Assembly: GCA_035652435.1 (NCBI GenBank)
Contig: DASRDU010000014.1
Location: forward strand, 1 to 64,000
Direction: 5' to 3'
Length of the DNA: 64,000 nt
DNA from: DASRDU01 sp035652435
GTDB taxonomy: Bacteria; Acidobacteriota; Blastocatellia; RBC074
In this document: positions 24,238 to 34,397 of the stretch, piece by piece
How the letters are laid out: each line of letters begins with the position of its first letter
How positions within the stretch are numbered: the first letter of the stretch is position 1
The notes under the pieces: model-generated
Database searches by the model: none
The model's input: only the letters and a program-made list of their open reading frames with translations
What the model was told of the DNA's origin: nothing
Position numbers and translations under genes: made by a program

Positions 24238-27200
24238 ATGGAACGACCACATGCGAGAAAGCTGAATCAGAGCCGGGCAGTGATCGGAATGTTGTTGCTG
24301 CTGGCCGTACTCTTAATTCCTGCCACCACGGCCCGGGCGCAGTTGCGGATTGTCGGGTCGGTCTCCGGGACGGTCCAGGATTCGACCGGGGGCGTGATCC
24401 CGAACGCCAGGGTTGTTTTGAAAGACTCGAAAACCGGCATCACGAAGGAAGTCACCTCGACCGAGAGAGGTACATTCCTGTTTCCGGATCTGCCCAGCGG
24501 CTTGTACGAGGTGACGGTGACGGCGCCGGGATTTCGGACGGCGCTCCTCAATAACATCTCCGTTTCGACCAACCAGACGACGGACGTGCGGATCAGCATG
24601 GAGGTCGGCGCCACGTCGGAAACCATCACGGTGAGTGGCGGAGATGCGCAGACGCTCGAAACCTCCTCTCAACTGGTGGCGAGTACCCTGACGACACAGA
24701 CGCTCGCTCAACTGCCGGTCGCCAATCGCAGCAATGTTCTGGCGCTGGCCCGGCTCGCTCCCGGCGCCTCACCTCCCACGGGCGGCAGCACGCGCTACAA
24801 CAACCTGGCGGGCGGCGCGGTCAACGTCACCGTGGACGGCATCAACAATGCCTCGAATGGGTTCAAGAGCGGCGGGACCGTCTTCTTCGCAACCGTGCCT
24901 TCCCGCCTGGGGGCGGTGGAAGAGGTGACGGTGGAGACCGGCGGTCTGGGCGCGGACTCCGGCGCGCAGAGCGGCGCGAATATCAAATTCACCACCCGGC
25001 GCGGCGGCAACCAGTATCACGGCAGCGGCTTTTACGAATTGCGCAGCGAGCAGCTCAGCGCGAACAGCTGGTCGAGAAACGCCCAGGGGTTGCCGCGAGT
25101 TTACAACCGCAATCACGAGTTCGGCGGGAATTTCGGCGGGCCGCTGGTTCCATTCTTCGGGTTGAGAGAGAAGCTCTTCTTCTTCGTCAACTATGAATAC
25201 CGGTACAACCCGCAATTCAACAGCACGACACTGGCCATCCCGACGCCCGACGCGCTGAAAGGCATCTACACGTATGTCGTCAGCGGCACGACCAATCAGC
25301 TGCGGACGGCCAACGTGCTGGACCTGGCCGCCGCGCGGGGCCTGCGGACGACGCTCGATCCGGTCGCGCAGGCAATCCTCAACATCAATAACCAGATTCC
25401 GAAATACAGCCGGCAGATTGCGGATAACGATTTCAACCGCGATTTCTACACCTGGGATGCGGAGAACAATCTGAAACAATACTTCCCCACCACGCGGGTG
25501 GATTATTTCGTGACGCCGAAACAGCAGCTGACGTTCACCTGGAACTACTACCACAGCTGGCAGCCGGGCGCGCGGCGCCTGCCGGTGCCGGACATCGAAA
25601 GAACCAACCCGTTCCGCATCGGCTATTTCGTCTATTCCGGCGCGCTGCAATCCACGTTCGGGACGCGCACCTTCAACGAATTCCGCTACGGCGTGCAGCA
25701 CAGCGGGGACACCAACACGCGCGATGAGTACGGCCCCTACTATCAGTTCAACAACAAGCCGTTGCGCATCGGCGCGACGTTGCCGTTCAGCCTCGCGAGC
25801 CCGCAGGGCCCTCTGGTTCCGTTCATTGACCAGCAGAACGTGACGGGCCGGCACTTCATCACGACGATGTACGACACGATGACGCTCAACCGCGGGCAGC
25901 ATACGATCACGCTCGGTGGCAGCTACCGCAAAACCTCCTGGAACGATGTCGCCGTGGTTTATCAGGTCCCGACGTACGCCACCGGCACGCCGTCGGGCGA
26001 TCCGCTGCAAGTGTCACAGGCGTACACCACCACCACCCTGCCCGGGATCAACAGCACCCTGCTGGGCGATCCCCTGGCGCTCTACAACCTGTTGACCGGC
26101 AGAGTCGCCTCGTCAGGCTTCACCCGTGTCGTCAACCCTGAGACGCTCAAATACGACGGCATCCAGGAGCAGAACTACACCTGGACCAACTCGAAAATGG
26201 GCGGCCTCTACGCGCAGGATCGCTGGCGCATCCGGCGAAGCCTGACCTTGAATTACGGCTTACGCTGGGAGGTGCAGGGCCCGATGAAGGACGGCAAGGG
26301 GCTGACGGCAGTCCCGGATCTGGCGAGCCTGTTCGGGCCTTCGAAGAGATTGTTTGCGCCGGGCGACCTGAGCGGTAACAACAACCCGACGGTCGAAGTC
26401 GGCCGGGTGCCCTACGACACGGACTGGCTCAATTTCGCGCCCAACATCGGTTTTGCCTGGAATCCCAATAAAACCGACGGCCTGCTGGGCAAAGTGCTGG
26501 GCGGTCAGAAGACCGTCTTCCGTGGTTCCTATTCGACCATTGTCTACGACGAAGGGACGCAGTTTTTTGCGGCCAACTTGGGGCCGAATGCAGGCAAAAC
26601 AATCGGGGCCACCACGCTCATACCGGGGACGGCGGGCGCGACCAGTCTGCCGGCCTTCTACACGCTCTCGGACATCGTGGGCAATCCGCTGACCGTTTCA
26701 AATTTCGCGTTCACGACGACCGAGTACAAGAAGGTCATCAACCAGGCGGATCAGACTTTCGCGCGGACGATCAATGGTTTTGACCCCAACCTGCGCGCGC
26801 CGTACACCGAAAATTATACCTTCGGCATTCAGCGCGAGTTGTGGAAGAACACGGTGCTGGAAGTTCGCTACGTGGGCAACCAGTCGAAACTCGCCTGGCG
26901 CACCAGCAATTTGAACGAGGTCAATATCTTTGAAAATGGCTTCCTGAACGAGTTCAAGAACGCGAAGAAGAACCTGGACATTAACGTGGCGGCCGGCGTC
27001 AACAGCTTCCAGAATCTGGGGCGTTCGGGGCAGGTGGCGCTGCCGATCTTCGACGCCGCTTTCGGCGCTCGCGGCGCGCTCGCGGCAATCGCGGCCGGCT
27101 CCGGTTACCAGTCCACGGCCTTCATCACCAACCTGCAAAACGGCGAGGCCGGCGCCCTGGCCAACACGCTGGCCACTAACCAGAACTACGTGTGCCGCAT

Positions 27201-28137
27201 GTTCGGCAGCAACTTCAGCCCCTGCGCCCGGGTGCTGCCGACCGCCAACGCACCGGGGCCTTACCCGATCAACTTCTTCCTGCTCAACCCCTACGTGGCC
27301 GGCCGCATGAGCATTGTGGATAACGGCGGCTGGCACGGCTACAATGGCCTGCAGATTCAGTTCCGGCAGCGGCTCTCGCAGGGAGTGAACTGGACGACCA
27401 ATTACACCTTCAGCAAGAGCCTGACCAATCTGGCCGCAGACAACCAGAACCAGAGCCTCGATTATGTGACTTTGCGTGATCCCGGACTGAACCGCCGGTT
27501 GTCTCAGTTCGACATCCGCCACGTCATCCAGACCTACGGGACCTATGAGCTGCCAATCGGTCGAGGGAAGTGGCTGGACCTTAATAACCGCTGGCTCGAT
27601 ACCGCAATCGGCGGCTGGACGCTGGGCTCGATCTTTGTGTTTAATACGGGCCAGCCCATCCAGTTGACGGGGGGATTTCAGACCGTCAACAATAGCAACA
27701 ACCCGACGCAGAACGGCGTCAGGCTGGCACCGGGCGTCACGCTCGACCAGATTCAGAAGCTGTTTGACGCGGAGCGGACGCGCCTGACCGGCAGAGCAGG
27801 CATTACGGACCTGCAACGGCTGGCCGTTGATCCGAGCCTGATCGGCCCCGACGGCCGCGCCAACCCGCAGTTCCTGCTCCCGAACACGACTCCCGGTGAA
27901 TTCGGGCAGTTGCTTTTCCTGCGCGACAAGAATACGTTCCAGTGGGACGTTTCGCTGACGAAGGCATTCAGGATCACTGAGAAGACGCGTTTCGAGCTGT
28001 TTGCCACCTTCAACAACGTCCTGAATCACCCGCGGTGGGGCTTCCCCGATACGAACGTCTTCAGCACGACGTTCGGCGTGGTGGGCGCTCCCTCAGGGAA
28101 TCGCACGATCAACCTGCGCGGGACGCTCAGCTTCTGA
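24238..28137 (+). CDS. TonB-dependent receptor, Oar-like, full length
   Basis: 1299 residues from ATG 24238 behind GAGGGGGG; a TTG two codons earlier is less likely. After a signal peptide (AVIGMLLLLAVLLIPATTARAQ) comes a carboxypeptidase-regulatory-like domain (GSVSGTVQDSTGGVIPNARV, residues ~38-120). The plug follows (QLPVANRSNVLALARLAPGA to LGADSGAQSGANIKF), then a 22-strand barrel ending GAPSGNRTINLRGTLSF with a terminal Phe. Oar-type receptors are abundant in Acidobacteria and are thought to import oligosaccharides, peptides or siderophores; ligand unknown. It is a paralogue of the broken gene at 10897 and of 46841-50716. A 25-bp perfect hairpin follows the stop by 18 bp. The upstream 37-bp motif suggests shared regulation. 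Confidence 0.92.
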   Translation: MERPHARKLNQSRAVIGMLLLLAVLLIPATTARAQLRIVGSVSGTVQDSTGGVIPNARVVLKDSKTGITKEVTSTERGTFLFPDLPSGLYEVTVTAPGFRTALLNNISVSTNQTTDVRISMEVGATSETITVSGGDAQTLETSSQLVASTLTTQTLAQLPVANRSNVLALARLAPGASPPTGGSTRYNNLAGGAVNVTVDGINNASNGFKSGGTVFFATVPSRLGAVEEVTVETGGLGADSGAQSGANIKFTTRRGGNQYHGSGFYELRSEQLSANSWSRNAQGLPRVYNRNHEFGGNFGGPLVPFFGLREKLFFFVNYEYRYNPQFNSTTLAIPTPDALKGIYTYVVSGTTNQLRTANVLDLAAARGLRTTLDPVAQAILNINNQIPKYSRQIADNDFNRDFYTWDAENNLKQYFPTTRVDYFVTPKQQLTFTWNYYHSWQPGARRLPVPDIERTNPFRIGYFVYSGALQSTFGTRTFNEFRYGVQHSGDTNTRDEYGPYYQFNNKPLRIGATLPFSLASPQGPLVPFIDQQNVTGRHFITTMYDTMTLNRGQHTITLGGSYRKTSWNDVAVVYQVPTYATGTPSGDPLQVSQAYTTTTLPGINSTLLGDPLALYNLLTGRVASSGFTRVVNPETLKYDGIQEQNYTWTNSKMGGLYAQDRWRIRRSLTLNYGLRWEVQGPMKDGKGLTAVPDLASLFGPSKRLFAPGDLSGNNNPTVEVGRVPYDTDWLNFAPNIGFAWNPNKTDGLLGKVLGGQKTVFRGSYSTIVYDEGTQFFAANLGPNAGKTIGATTLIPGTAGATSLPAFYTLSDIVGNPLTVSNFAFTTTEYKKVINQADQTFARTINGFDPNLRAPYTENYTFGIQRELWKNTVLEVRYVGNQSKLAWRTSNLNEVNIFENGFLNEFKNAKKNLDINVAAGVNSFQNLGRSGQVALPIFDAAFGARGALAAIAAGSGYQSTAFITNLQNGEAGALANTLATNQNYVCRMFGSNFSPCARVLPTANAPGPYPINFFLLNPYVAGRMSIVDNGGWHGYNGLQIQFRQRLSQGVNWTTNYTFSKSLTNLAADNQNQSLDYVTLRDPGLNRRLSQFDIRHVIQTYGTYELPIGRGKWLDLNNRWLDTAIGGWTLGSIFVFNTGQPIQLTGGFQTVNNSNNPTQNGVRLAPGVTLDQIQKLFDAERTRLTGRAGITDLQRLAVDPSLIGPDGRANPQFLLPNTTPGEFGQLLFLRDKNTFQWDVSLTKAFRITEKTRFELFATFNNVLNHPRWGFPDTNVFSTTFGVVGAPSGNRTINLRGTLSF

Positions 28138-28154
28138 ATCAGACTCGCAGGGAT

Positions 28155-28230
28155 GGGACAGGCGCTCACCACGGAGGGCAGGAGAGGGTCACGGAGGCTT
28201 ATCCCGCCCTCCGTGGTGAGCGCCTGTCCC
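28155..28230 (+). terminator. Perfect 25-bp hairpin after TonB receptor
   Basis: Left arm 28155-28179 (GGGACAGGCGCTCACCACGG then AGGGC) is matched without error by right arm 28206-28230; the loop is 26 bp. It starts 18 bp after the receptor stop. There is no T-run, so it is not a textbook intrinsic terminator. It may be a REP-like element doubling as a transcript end or stabiliser. Confidence 0.55.
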
Positions 28231-28316
28231 GGAGTCTCAGGGGCTGATCTGGTACACATCATTTGAGTAGATCTCCTGCAAAAGCCCTTTCGAGGGTGAC
28301 GCGCGGCTTCGAGTGC

Positions 28317-28398
28317 GGTAGCGCAAACTGTCGAGTTTGCGTCGTTTCGATAACGAACCGCTTGATGAAGCGACACAAACTCGACAGTTTGCGCTACC
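28317..28398 (+). repeat. Nested palindromic element (CAAACTGTCGAGTTTG type)
   Basis: Arms 28317-28344 and 28371-28398 are inverted copies with 27 of 28 bases matching, around a 26-bp centre. Each arm itself contains the palindrome CAAACTGTCGAGTTTG or its complement, so the element can fold as one long hairpin or as a cruciform with two small ones. This nested design is typical of paired REP sequences. Confidence 0.75.
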
Positions 28399-28625
28399 CT
28401 TTGTGTGACTTCAGTCTCTTCCGGGGTGCCTGGCTCTAAAGTTTGGACTACTTTTGCAAGAAGTCTGCCGAACCCTTAATGGTCGCGGCTCGGAAGGTTA
28501 CGCCACGCCCATGAAGGGCCGGCACAACTGGAAATTGAGTCTCAAAACCGGAGGGGCAGGATTGAGGGGCGAAGGGACAAGGACTTTGTCTCTTCGCCCG
28601 TTTGTGCTAACCGGGATGGCTGATT

Positions 28626-30290
28626 ATGCCGGATCACGATTTTGATCAGCTTCATCAACTGGCGAGTGACTTCTGGCGGTGGCGCGCCTTTCACCAGCCG
28701 AATTCGAGTGACGACCTCCCGCGCGTTGAACGCCCGCGCAGCTGGGAGCCTGACTGGTCGGCCGCCGCCGTCGCGCGCCAGCGCCATGCGCTCGCCATGT
28801 TCGAAGCGCGCTGGCGGGAGATAGACGTCTCCACATGGCCGGTCCCGCAACGGGTGGACTACAGGCTGATCGGGTCGGCGCTGGCGCGCGTGCGCTGGGA
28901 GCTGGACGTCCTGCGTTCCTGGGAGCGCAATCCGAGGTTCTACGTCTATCAGTCGCTCGGACAGCTCTTTGAAGAGTTGCTCAGGAACAAGCCTTTCGAC
29001 CATGACCGCAGCGCGGAGGTCGTCAATTGCTTCAGGCGGGTCCCCGGACTGCTCGCCGACGGGAAAGCCAACCTGGCAGAGACTGCCGTGAGGCCTTTCG
29101 CGGCGGCGACGCTGGAGGTTCTGGAAGACATCGGCCCGCGGCTGAGGAAGGTGGCGCATGAACTCAAGCCACTGCTCGCGGGCGAAAGCGCCGGCCGGCT
29201 TGCCCCGGGTGCGGAGGAAGCCGTCACGGCCCTGGAGTCGTTCCGCGACTGGCTCCGGGAGCGGCTGCCCGCGATGACGGAAGAGATGGCGGTCGGGTGT
29301 GACGGCTACGCATGGTTTCTCCGCCACGTCGCGCTGATGCCGTTCACCTCAGGGCAACTGCTGGCCATGGGCAGGCAGGAGTGGGAGCGGTCGGTCGCCT
29401 GCGAGGCCATCGCGCGGGAGCGGGCGAAGGGCTCGCCCGAACTCCCACTCTTCCCCGATCAGGCGACACAGATGGCCCGCGAGGAGGAGGACGAGAAAGC
29501 GATCCGGCGGTTTCTGGAGGAGAACGATCTTCTGACAGTGCCTGCTCGGGTGCGGCATTACCGCAACCTGCCGCTCCCGGCGTACGTCGAGCCGCTCGCC
29601 GGGCTCGGCGTGGTGGATGACCTGACCTCCCCCACGCGGCTTGATGAGTACGGCATCCGTTACATTCCGCAGCCCTCGCCCGCCCTGGGCTACTTCGAGC
29701 TTTCCTCGGCGCGCGACCCTCGCCCGCTCATCGTGCATGAAGGTGTCCCCGGACATTACTTTCAGATGTCGCTTGCGTGGGCGCACGAAGACCCGATCCG
29801 CCGGCACTACTACGATTCGGGACCCAACGAAGGCATCGGCTTTTACGCCGAAGAGATGCTGCTCGAGGCTGGTCTGTTTGACTCGAGTCCCCGGACGCGG
29901 GAGATAATCTACAACTTCATGCGCCTGCGCGCCCTGCGGGTCGAGGTGGACGTCAGGCTCGCACTCGGGGCGTTCAGCATTGATGAGGCAACGGAGTGCC
30001 TGCGGGCCAGAGCGCCGATGGATTACGAGACGGCGCGGGCCGAGGCCATCTTCTTCGCCTCACTGCCCGGACAGGCCATCACCTACCAGATCGGCAAGCT
30101 GCAAATCATAAGGTTCCTGGCCGACGCGCGGCAGGCGATGGGCGAGCGCTTCAGCCTGCGCGCCTTCCACGACTACCTCTGGAAGAACGGGAACATCCCC
30201 ATCGCGCTGCTGCGGTGGGAGTACCTCGGGCTGGAGGACGAAGTCACCAGTCTCGACGCCGATCAGCCGGATACTACACCCGGACGCTGA
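28626..30290 (+). CDS. DUF885 putative zinc carboxypeptidase
   Basis: 554 residues without a signal peptide. The DUF885 signature is the motif HEGVPGHYFQMSLAW at residues 371-385, where H-E-x-x-x-G-H supplies metal ligands (His371, His377). A downstream acidic segment follows (GIGFYAEEMLLEAGL), whose Glu is the expected third ligand. The helical architecture resembles M32-like carboxypeptidases, and relatives are annotated as metallopeptidases acting on short peptides. In this setting it could finish digestion of imported peptides in the cytoplasm; that is inference. The ATG at 28626 has no strong ribosome site. The next gene, GH127, begins 93 bp downstream on the same strand. Confidence 0.85.
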   Translation: MPDHDFDQLHQLASDFWRWRAFHQPNSSDDLPRVERPRSWEPDWSAAAVARQRHALAMFEARWREIDVSTWPVPQRVDYRLIGSALARVRWELDVLRSWERNPRFYVYQSLGQLFEELLRNKPFDHDRSAEVVNCFRRVPGLLADGKANLAETAVRPFAAATLEVLEDIGPRLRKVAHELKPLLAGESAGRLAPGAEEAVTALESFRDWLRERLPAMTEEMAVGCDGYAWFLRHVALMPFTSGQLLAMGRQEWERSVACEAIARERAKGSPELPLFPDQATQMAREEEDEKAIRRFLEENDLLTVPARVRHYRNLPLPAYVEPLAGLGVVDDLTSPTRLDEYGIRYIPQPSPALGYFELSSARDPRPLIVHEGVPGHYFQMSLAWAHEDPIRRHYYDSGPNEGIGFYAEEMLLEAGLFDSSPRTREIIYNFMRLRALRVEVDVRLALGAFSIDEATECLRARAPMDYETARAEAIFFASLPGQAITYQIGKLQIIRFLADARQAMGERFSLRAFHDYLWKNGNIPIALLRWEYLGLEDEVTSLDADQPDTTPGR

Positions 30291-30383
30291 AACTGGAACG
30301 CCATTCGGTCATCGAATATTTACTTGTCGACGCAATGTTCAATCGAACAAAGCCGGCGTGTTAACGCCTCGCAGGAAATCGCA

Positions 30384-32774
30384 ATGCCAATCACCCGAAG
30401 AAGAATAGTGCCTGTCAATCTCGCCATCGTCTCGCTCATTCTCGTGTGCGCTGCCCCGGCCCAGAAGATAACCAATGCCATCCCCGATGTTGCGCGCCCG
30501 CTGCCACTCGCGGCAGTCCGCCTGACGGGCGGGCCGCTCAAGCGCGCGCAGGATCTGGACGCGGACTACCTGCTCAAACTCGAACCGGATCGCATGCTGG
30601 CTTTCTATCGCAAGCGGGCGGGGCTCGAACCGAAGGCGCAGCCTTACGGCGGCTGGGACGGCGACGGCAGGAACCTGACCGGCCATATTGCCGGGCACTA
30701 CCTCTCCGGCGTGAGCATGATGTACGCCGCGACAGGCGACGCGCGCTTCAAGGAGCGCGCCGATTACATCGTCCGCGAGTTCAAGGAAGTGCAGGACAAG
30801 TACGGCGACGGTTACCTCGGCGCGCTGGCCAACGGCAAAGAGCAGTTCATCGAAGTCTCCAAAGGCAACATCCGCTCGTCGGGCTTTGACCTGAACGGGC
30901 TCTGGTCGCCGTGGTACGTGTTGCACAAGACCTACGCGGGCCTGCGCGACGCGTACCGCTACACGGGTAACCGCGCGGCGCTCGAAGTCGAGACCAGATT
31001 CGCCGCCTGGGCCGAGGGGATTTTAGCGAAACTCGACGACGCGCAGTTGCAGAAGATGCTCAACACCGAATTCGGCGGCATGCCCGAAGTGCTGGCCGAC
31101 CTCTACGCCGACACGGGCGACAAGCGCTGGCTCGCGCTGTCACATCGTTTCGATCACCGCGCCGTACTCGATCCGCTCGCGCGCCACGAGAACATCCTGC
31201 CCGGGCTGCACGGCAACACGCAGGTGCCGAAGATCCAGGGCTCGCTCGTGCGCTACGCTTACACGGGCGACAAGGCCGACGGCGACGCGGCGCATTTCTT
31301 CTGGGAGACTGTCGTCAGGCATCACAGCTTCGCCACGGGGGGCCACGGCAAGGACGAATACTTCGGCCCGCCCGACCGGTTGAGCGACCGCGTTGACGGG
31401 CGCACCGCCGAGACCTGCAACGTCTACAACATGATCAAGATGACGCGAAAGCTCTTCGCGCTCCACCCCGACATCAAATACGCCGAGTTCCACGAGCGCG
31501 CGCTCTTCAACCACATCCTGGGCTCGATGGACCCGGAGGACGGGCGGACCTGTTACATGGTGCCCGTCGGGCACGGCGTCCAGCACGAGTACCAGGATAT
31601 GTTCCGCAGCTTCACCTGCTGCGTCGGCTCCGGCATGGAGAGCCACGCGCTGCACGGCGACGGGCTCTATTACGAATCGGGCGACAAGCTCTGGGTCAAC
31701 ATCTACGCGCCCTCGACGGCCAGATGGGAGGCGGCGGGCGCAGACCTCGTGATGGACACCAATTTCCCCGAAGGCGAAGCGGCGACGCTCAAGCTGACGC
31801 TCAAGGCGCCCCGACAGTTCACGCTGGCGCTGCGCCGCCCTTCGTGGGCGGGCGACGGGTTCACCGTCAGGGTCAACGGTCAGCCCGTCAAACAGGTTGC
31901 TCCTCCCGGCTCGTATGTCGAACTCAGCCGGAAATGGAAGACGGGCGACACGGTCGCGTTGGCCCTGCCGAAGGCGCTGTGGCTGGAGCCGTTGCCCGAC
32001 AACAAACGTGTGACCGCGATTATGTGGGGGCCGCTCGTCCTGGCGGGTGACCTGGGGCCGGAGCGCGCTCGCGGCCGCGGCGCCCAGGGGGCAGGTCAGG
32101 CGGGCGCGCAACCGCTCAGCATCCCTTCGCTCGTCGCGGCGGAGCGGCCCTTGTCGGAGTGGGTTAAGGCGGCTGACAATCCGGCCACCTTCCGCACCGC
32201 CGGAGTCGGGCGCGAGCAGGACGTGGATCTCGTGCCGTTTTACCGCCTGCACCGGCGCGCGTACTCAATCTACTTTGACCTGTTCACACCCGCGGAGTGG
32301 GAGAAGAAGGCCGCCGAGCTGCTCGCCGAGCGGGAGCGGCAGCGCAGGCTGGAAGCGGCGACGGTCGCCTTCGTGCAGCCGGGCGAGATGCAACCCGAAC
32401 GCGATTTCAACCAGCAGGGCGAAGAGACCAGCCCGGTGCGCATCGCCGGCCGGCCCGGCCGCAGCGCCAGAAAATGGTTCTCCTTCGACCTGCCGGTTGA
32501 CCCGGCCCACCCGGTGAAACTGATCGCGACTTACCACGACGAAGAGCGGGCGACCCGCACGTTCGACGTCCTGGTGGACGGCACGCGCGTCGGCGAACAA
32601 CGCGTCGAGCGGCACCGCCCCGGCAGTCCGAGCAAAGGCTTCTTCGATGTCGAATACACCATTCCCGCCGACCTGGCCAGGGGAAAACAGAAAGTGACGG
32701 TGCGCTTCCAGGCGACGGGCGGGAATGAGACCGCCGGCGTCTTCGGCGTCCGCATGGTCCGCGCGGACAAGTGA
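30384..32774 (+). CDS. GH127 beta-L-arabinofuranosidase (DUF1680), second copy
   Basis: 796 residues from ATG 30384 (AGGAAA upstream), with signal peptide RIVPVNLAIVSLILVCAAPAQ. Barrel landmarks: VRLTGGPLKRAQDLDADYLL, LTGHIAGHYLSGVSMMYAAT. Catalytic centre complete: Glu343 and Cys345 in TAETCNVYN, Cys412-Cys413 in FTCCVGSGMESH. A DUF6805-like C-terminal domain follows, as in 13437-15815. The two proteins share architecture but are clearly diverged, suggesting different arabinoside substrates. It ends only 22 bp from the convergent GH51 gene 32797-34359. An alpha- and a beta-arabinofuranosidase side by side fits sequential removal of Ara residues from extensin arabinosides, where terminal alpha- and inner beta-linkages occur. 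Confidence 0.9.
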   Translation: MPITRRRIVPVNLAIVSLILVCAAPAQKITNAIPDVARPLPLAAVRLTGGPLKRAQDLDADYLLKLEPDRMLAFYRKRAGLEPKAQPYGGWDGDGRNLTGHIAGHYLSGVSMMYAATGDARFKERADYIVREFKEVQDKYGDGYLGALANGKEQFIEVSKGNIRSSGFDLNGLWSPWYVLHKTYAGLRDAYRYTGNRAALEVETRFAAWAEGILAKLDDAQLQKMLNTEFGGMPEVLADLYADTGDKRWLALSHRFDHRAVLDPLARHENILPGLHGNTQVPKIQGSLVRYAYTGDKADGDAAHFFWETVVRHHSFATGGHGKDEYFGPPDRLSDRVDGRTAETCNVYNMIKMTRKLFALHPDIKYAEFHERALFNHILGSMDPEDGRTCYMVPVGHGVQHEYQDMFRSFTCCVGSGMESHALHGDGLYYESGDKLWVNIYAPSTARWEAAGADLVMDTNFPEGEAATLKLTLKAPRQFTLALRRPSWAGDGFTVRVNGQPVKQVAPPGSYVELSRKWKTGDTVALALPKALWLEPLPDNKRVTAIMWGPLVLAGDLGPERARGRGAQGAGQAGAQPLSIPSLVAAERPLSEWVKAADNPATFRTAGVGREQDVDLVPFYRLHRRAYSIYFDLFTPAEWEKKAAELLAERERQRRLEAATVAFVQPGEMQPERDFNQQGEETSPVRIAGRPGRSARKWFSFDLPVDPAHPVKLIATYHDEERATRTFDVLVDGTRVGEQRVERHRPGSPSKGFFDVEYTIPADLARGKQKVTVRFQATGGNETAGVFGVRMVRADK

Positions 32775-32796
32775 AGTTGAGACAGGAGCGCCCGGC

Positions 32797-34359
32797 CTAT
32801 TTCAACCGCAGCCGCAGAATAGTCAGCGAATGCGCCGGGAAGGTATAACTGAAGCCGTTATTTTCCACTGACGCAGAAAATGTGCGCGTGACGGGCCGGA
32901 CTTTTTTGTCGTCGCCGAAAGTGTGCGTCGCTTTCAGGTCGGGGTGATTCATCTCCCAGACGCCGACCTCGCTTTCCAGCCGGCCCTCCTGATTATCAAT
33001 CCGCGTCGCAATGTCTTTATCCTTGCTGCGATTCAGGACGTTCACGCAGATCGCGCGTTCCGTCGCGTTGTACGTCGTCGAAACGTCCAGATAACGCAGC
33101 GGCGGCCGGTTGCCGACTTTGTAGGTCGGCGCGGAGACGAAAACGTCGAGAGCCTTGTTCCCGCGCTGTTTTGAGAACTCCGCCAGCGGGAAGTAGATCG
33201 GTTGCAGGAACAGCCCCTGTTTATTGGTCATGATCGGCGCAATCACATTGACCATCTGTGCCAGGTTGGCCATCTTCACGACGTCGGCATGGCGGAAGAA
33301 CGAGTTGAAGAACATCCCCATCGCCAGCGCGTCCTCGAAGTTATAAACCTCCTCCAGCTTCTCGCGGTTCCCGGTGCGGTACCAGACGTTCCATTCGTCG
33401 TAGGCGATGTAGAGCGGCCGCGGGCTCGGGTTGCCCGACTGCGCCTGGCGGATCAGCCCCGCGGTGATCTCGATGTAATGGTCAATCGTCTGCGACCACG
33501 CCAGGAATTTTTCCAGATCGTTGTCGCGGTTGTTGATGTAGGTGTGGATCGCGATGTAGTCGGCGGTGTTCCTGAGCGTCTGGAGTACGGTGCGATTCCA
33601 GTGAATCCAGTCGGCGCCGTAGTTGCTCGACCCGCTGGCGACCAGTTTGATGTCGCGGTCCACGAGTCGCATCGCCTTGGCCGCTTCGAGCGCGAATTTT
33701 GAATACTCCTCGGCGCTCTTGTTGCCGAGCTGCCACGGGCCGTCAATCTCATTGCCGAGCGCCCAGTATTTGACCTTCCAGGGCTGCTCGCGCCCGTTCC
33801 TGCGCCGCTGGTCGGCCCACCAGGTGTGGCGCGACTCGTTGCAGTACTCGACCCAGTGGCGCGCGTCGTCAATCGTGCCGAGGCCCGCGTTGATGCAGAT
33901 GTAGGGCTCGGCCCCGATCATCTCGCAATACCTCAAAAACTCATCGGTGCCGAAGCGGTTGCTTTCCAGATCGTTCCAGGCCAGCTCGGGCCGCACCGGG
34001 CGCTGATCCTTCGGCCCGATGCCATCCTTCCAGTTGTAGCCCGACGCGAAGTTCCCGCCCGGCCAGCGCAGGATCGAAACGTTCAGCTGTTTGACCACAT
34101 CCAGCACGTCCCTGCGGTAGCCGTCCCTGTCGGCAAGCGGGCTGCCTTCTTCATAGATGCCGCCGTAGATCATCCGCCCCAGGTGTTCGGTGAAGTTGCC
34201 GAAGAGCAGCGGACTGACTTCGCCGATGGTGCGGTCAACGTCAATCTTGATGCGCGCCTGCGGCGCCACCGCGGACTGCCCCTCGGCGGCGGGCAGTCCG
34301 ACGAACAGCGGGCAGGCGACGATGATGATCGTGAGCAAACGAGTCGCAAGAGTGCGCAT
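32797..34359 (-). CDS. Alpha-L-arabinofuranosidase, GH51, second copy
   Basis: 520 residues with a cleavable signal peptide (TRLLTIIIVACPLFVGLPAAEG), unlike the Tat leader of the other GH51. The signature GNFTEHLGRMIYGGIYEEGSP is followed by LRWPGGNFASGYNWKDGIGP. Acid/base Glu204 in YWALGNEIDGPW and nucleophile Glu322 in IAYDEWNVWY. The C-terminal beta-sandwich ends with PAHSLTILRLRLK. AGGAG lies 9 bp before the ATG. It is the last gene of the minus-strand run and follows the lactonase-like gene by 81 bp. Function: release of alpha-L-arabinofuranose from plant glycans or glycoproteins. Confidence 0.92.
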   Translation of the reverse strand: MRTLATRLLTIIIVACPLFVGLPAAEGQSAVAPQARIKIDVDRTIGEVSPLLFGNFTEHLGRMIYGGIYEEGSPLADRDGYRRDVLDVVKQLNVSILRWPGGNFASGYNWKDGIGPKDQRPVRPELAWNDLESNRFGTDEFLRYCEMIGAEPYICINAGLGTIDDARHWVEYCNESRHTWWADQRRRNGREQPWKVKYWALGNEIDGPWQLGNKSAEEYSKFALEAAKAMRLVDRDIKLVASGSSNYGADWIHWNRTVLQTLRNTADYIAIHTYINNRDNDLEKFLAWSQTIDHYIEITAGLIRQAQSGNPSPRPLYIAYDEWNVWYRTGNREKLEEVYNFEDALAMGMFFNSFFRHADVVKMANLAQMVNVIAPIMTNKQGLFLQPIYFPLAEFSKQRGNKALDVFVSAPTYKVGNRPPLRYLDVSTTYNATERAICVNVLNRSKDKDIATRIDNQEGRLESEVGVWEMNHPDLKATHTFGDDKKVRPVTRTFSASVENNGFSYTFPAHSLTILRLRLK

Positions 34360-34397
34360 GTAATGTTCTCCTGATTAATGTGTCGTATGCGTTCGGC

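Larger units (their letters stand above)
28138..28625 (+). other. Intergenic region with two palindromic elements
   Basis: 488 bp without a supportable gene. It contains the perfect hairpin 28155-28230 and the nested palindrome 28317-28398. Just before the latter, GTGACGCGCGGCTTCGAG (about 28297-28314) resembles the core of the 40-bp repeats around 34398 and 35334. The last 180 bp show nothing further; the ribosome site of the DUF885 gene is weak. Confidence 0.6.
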
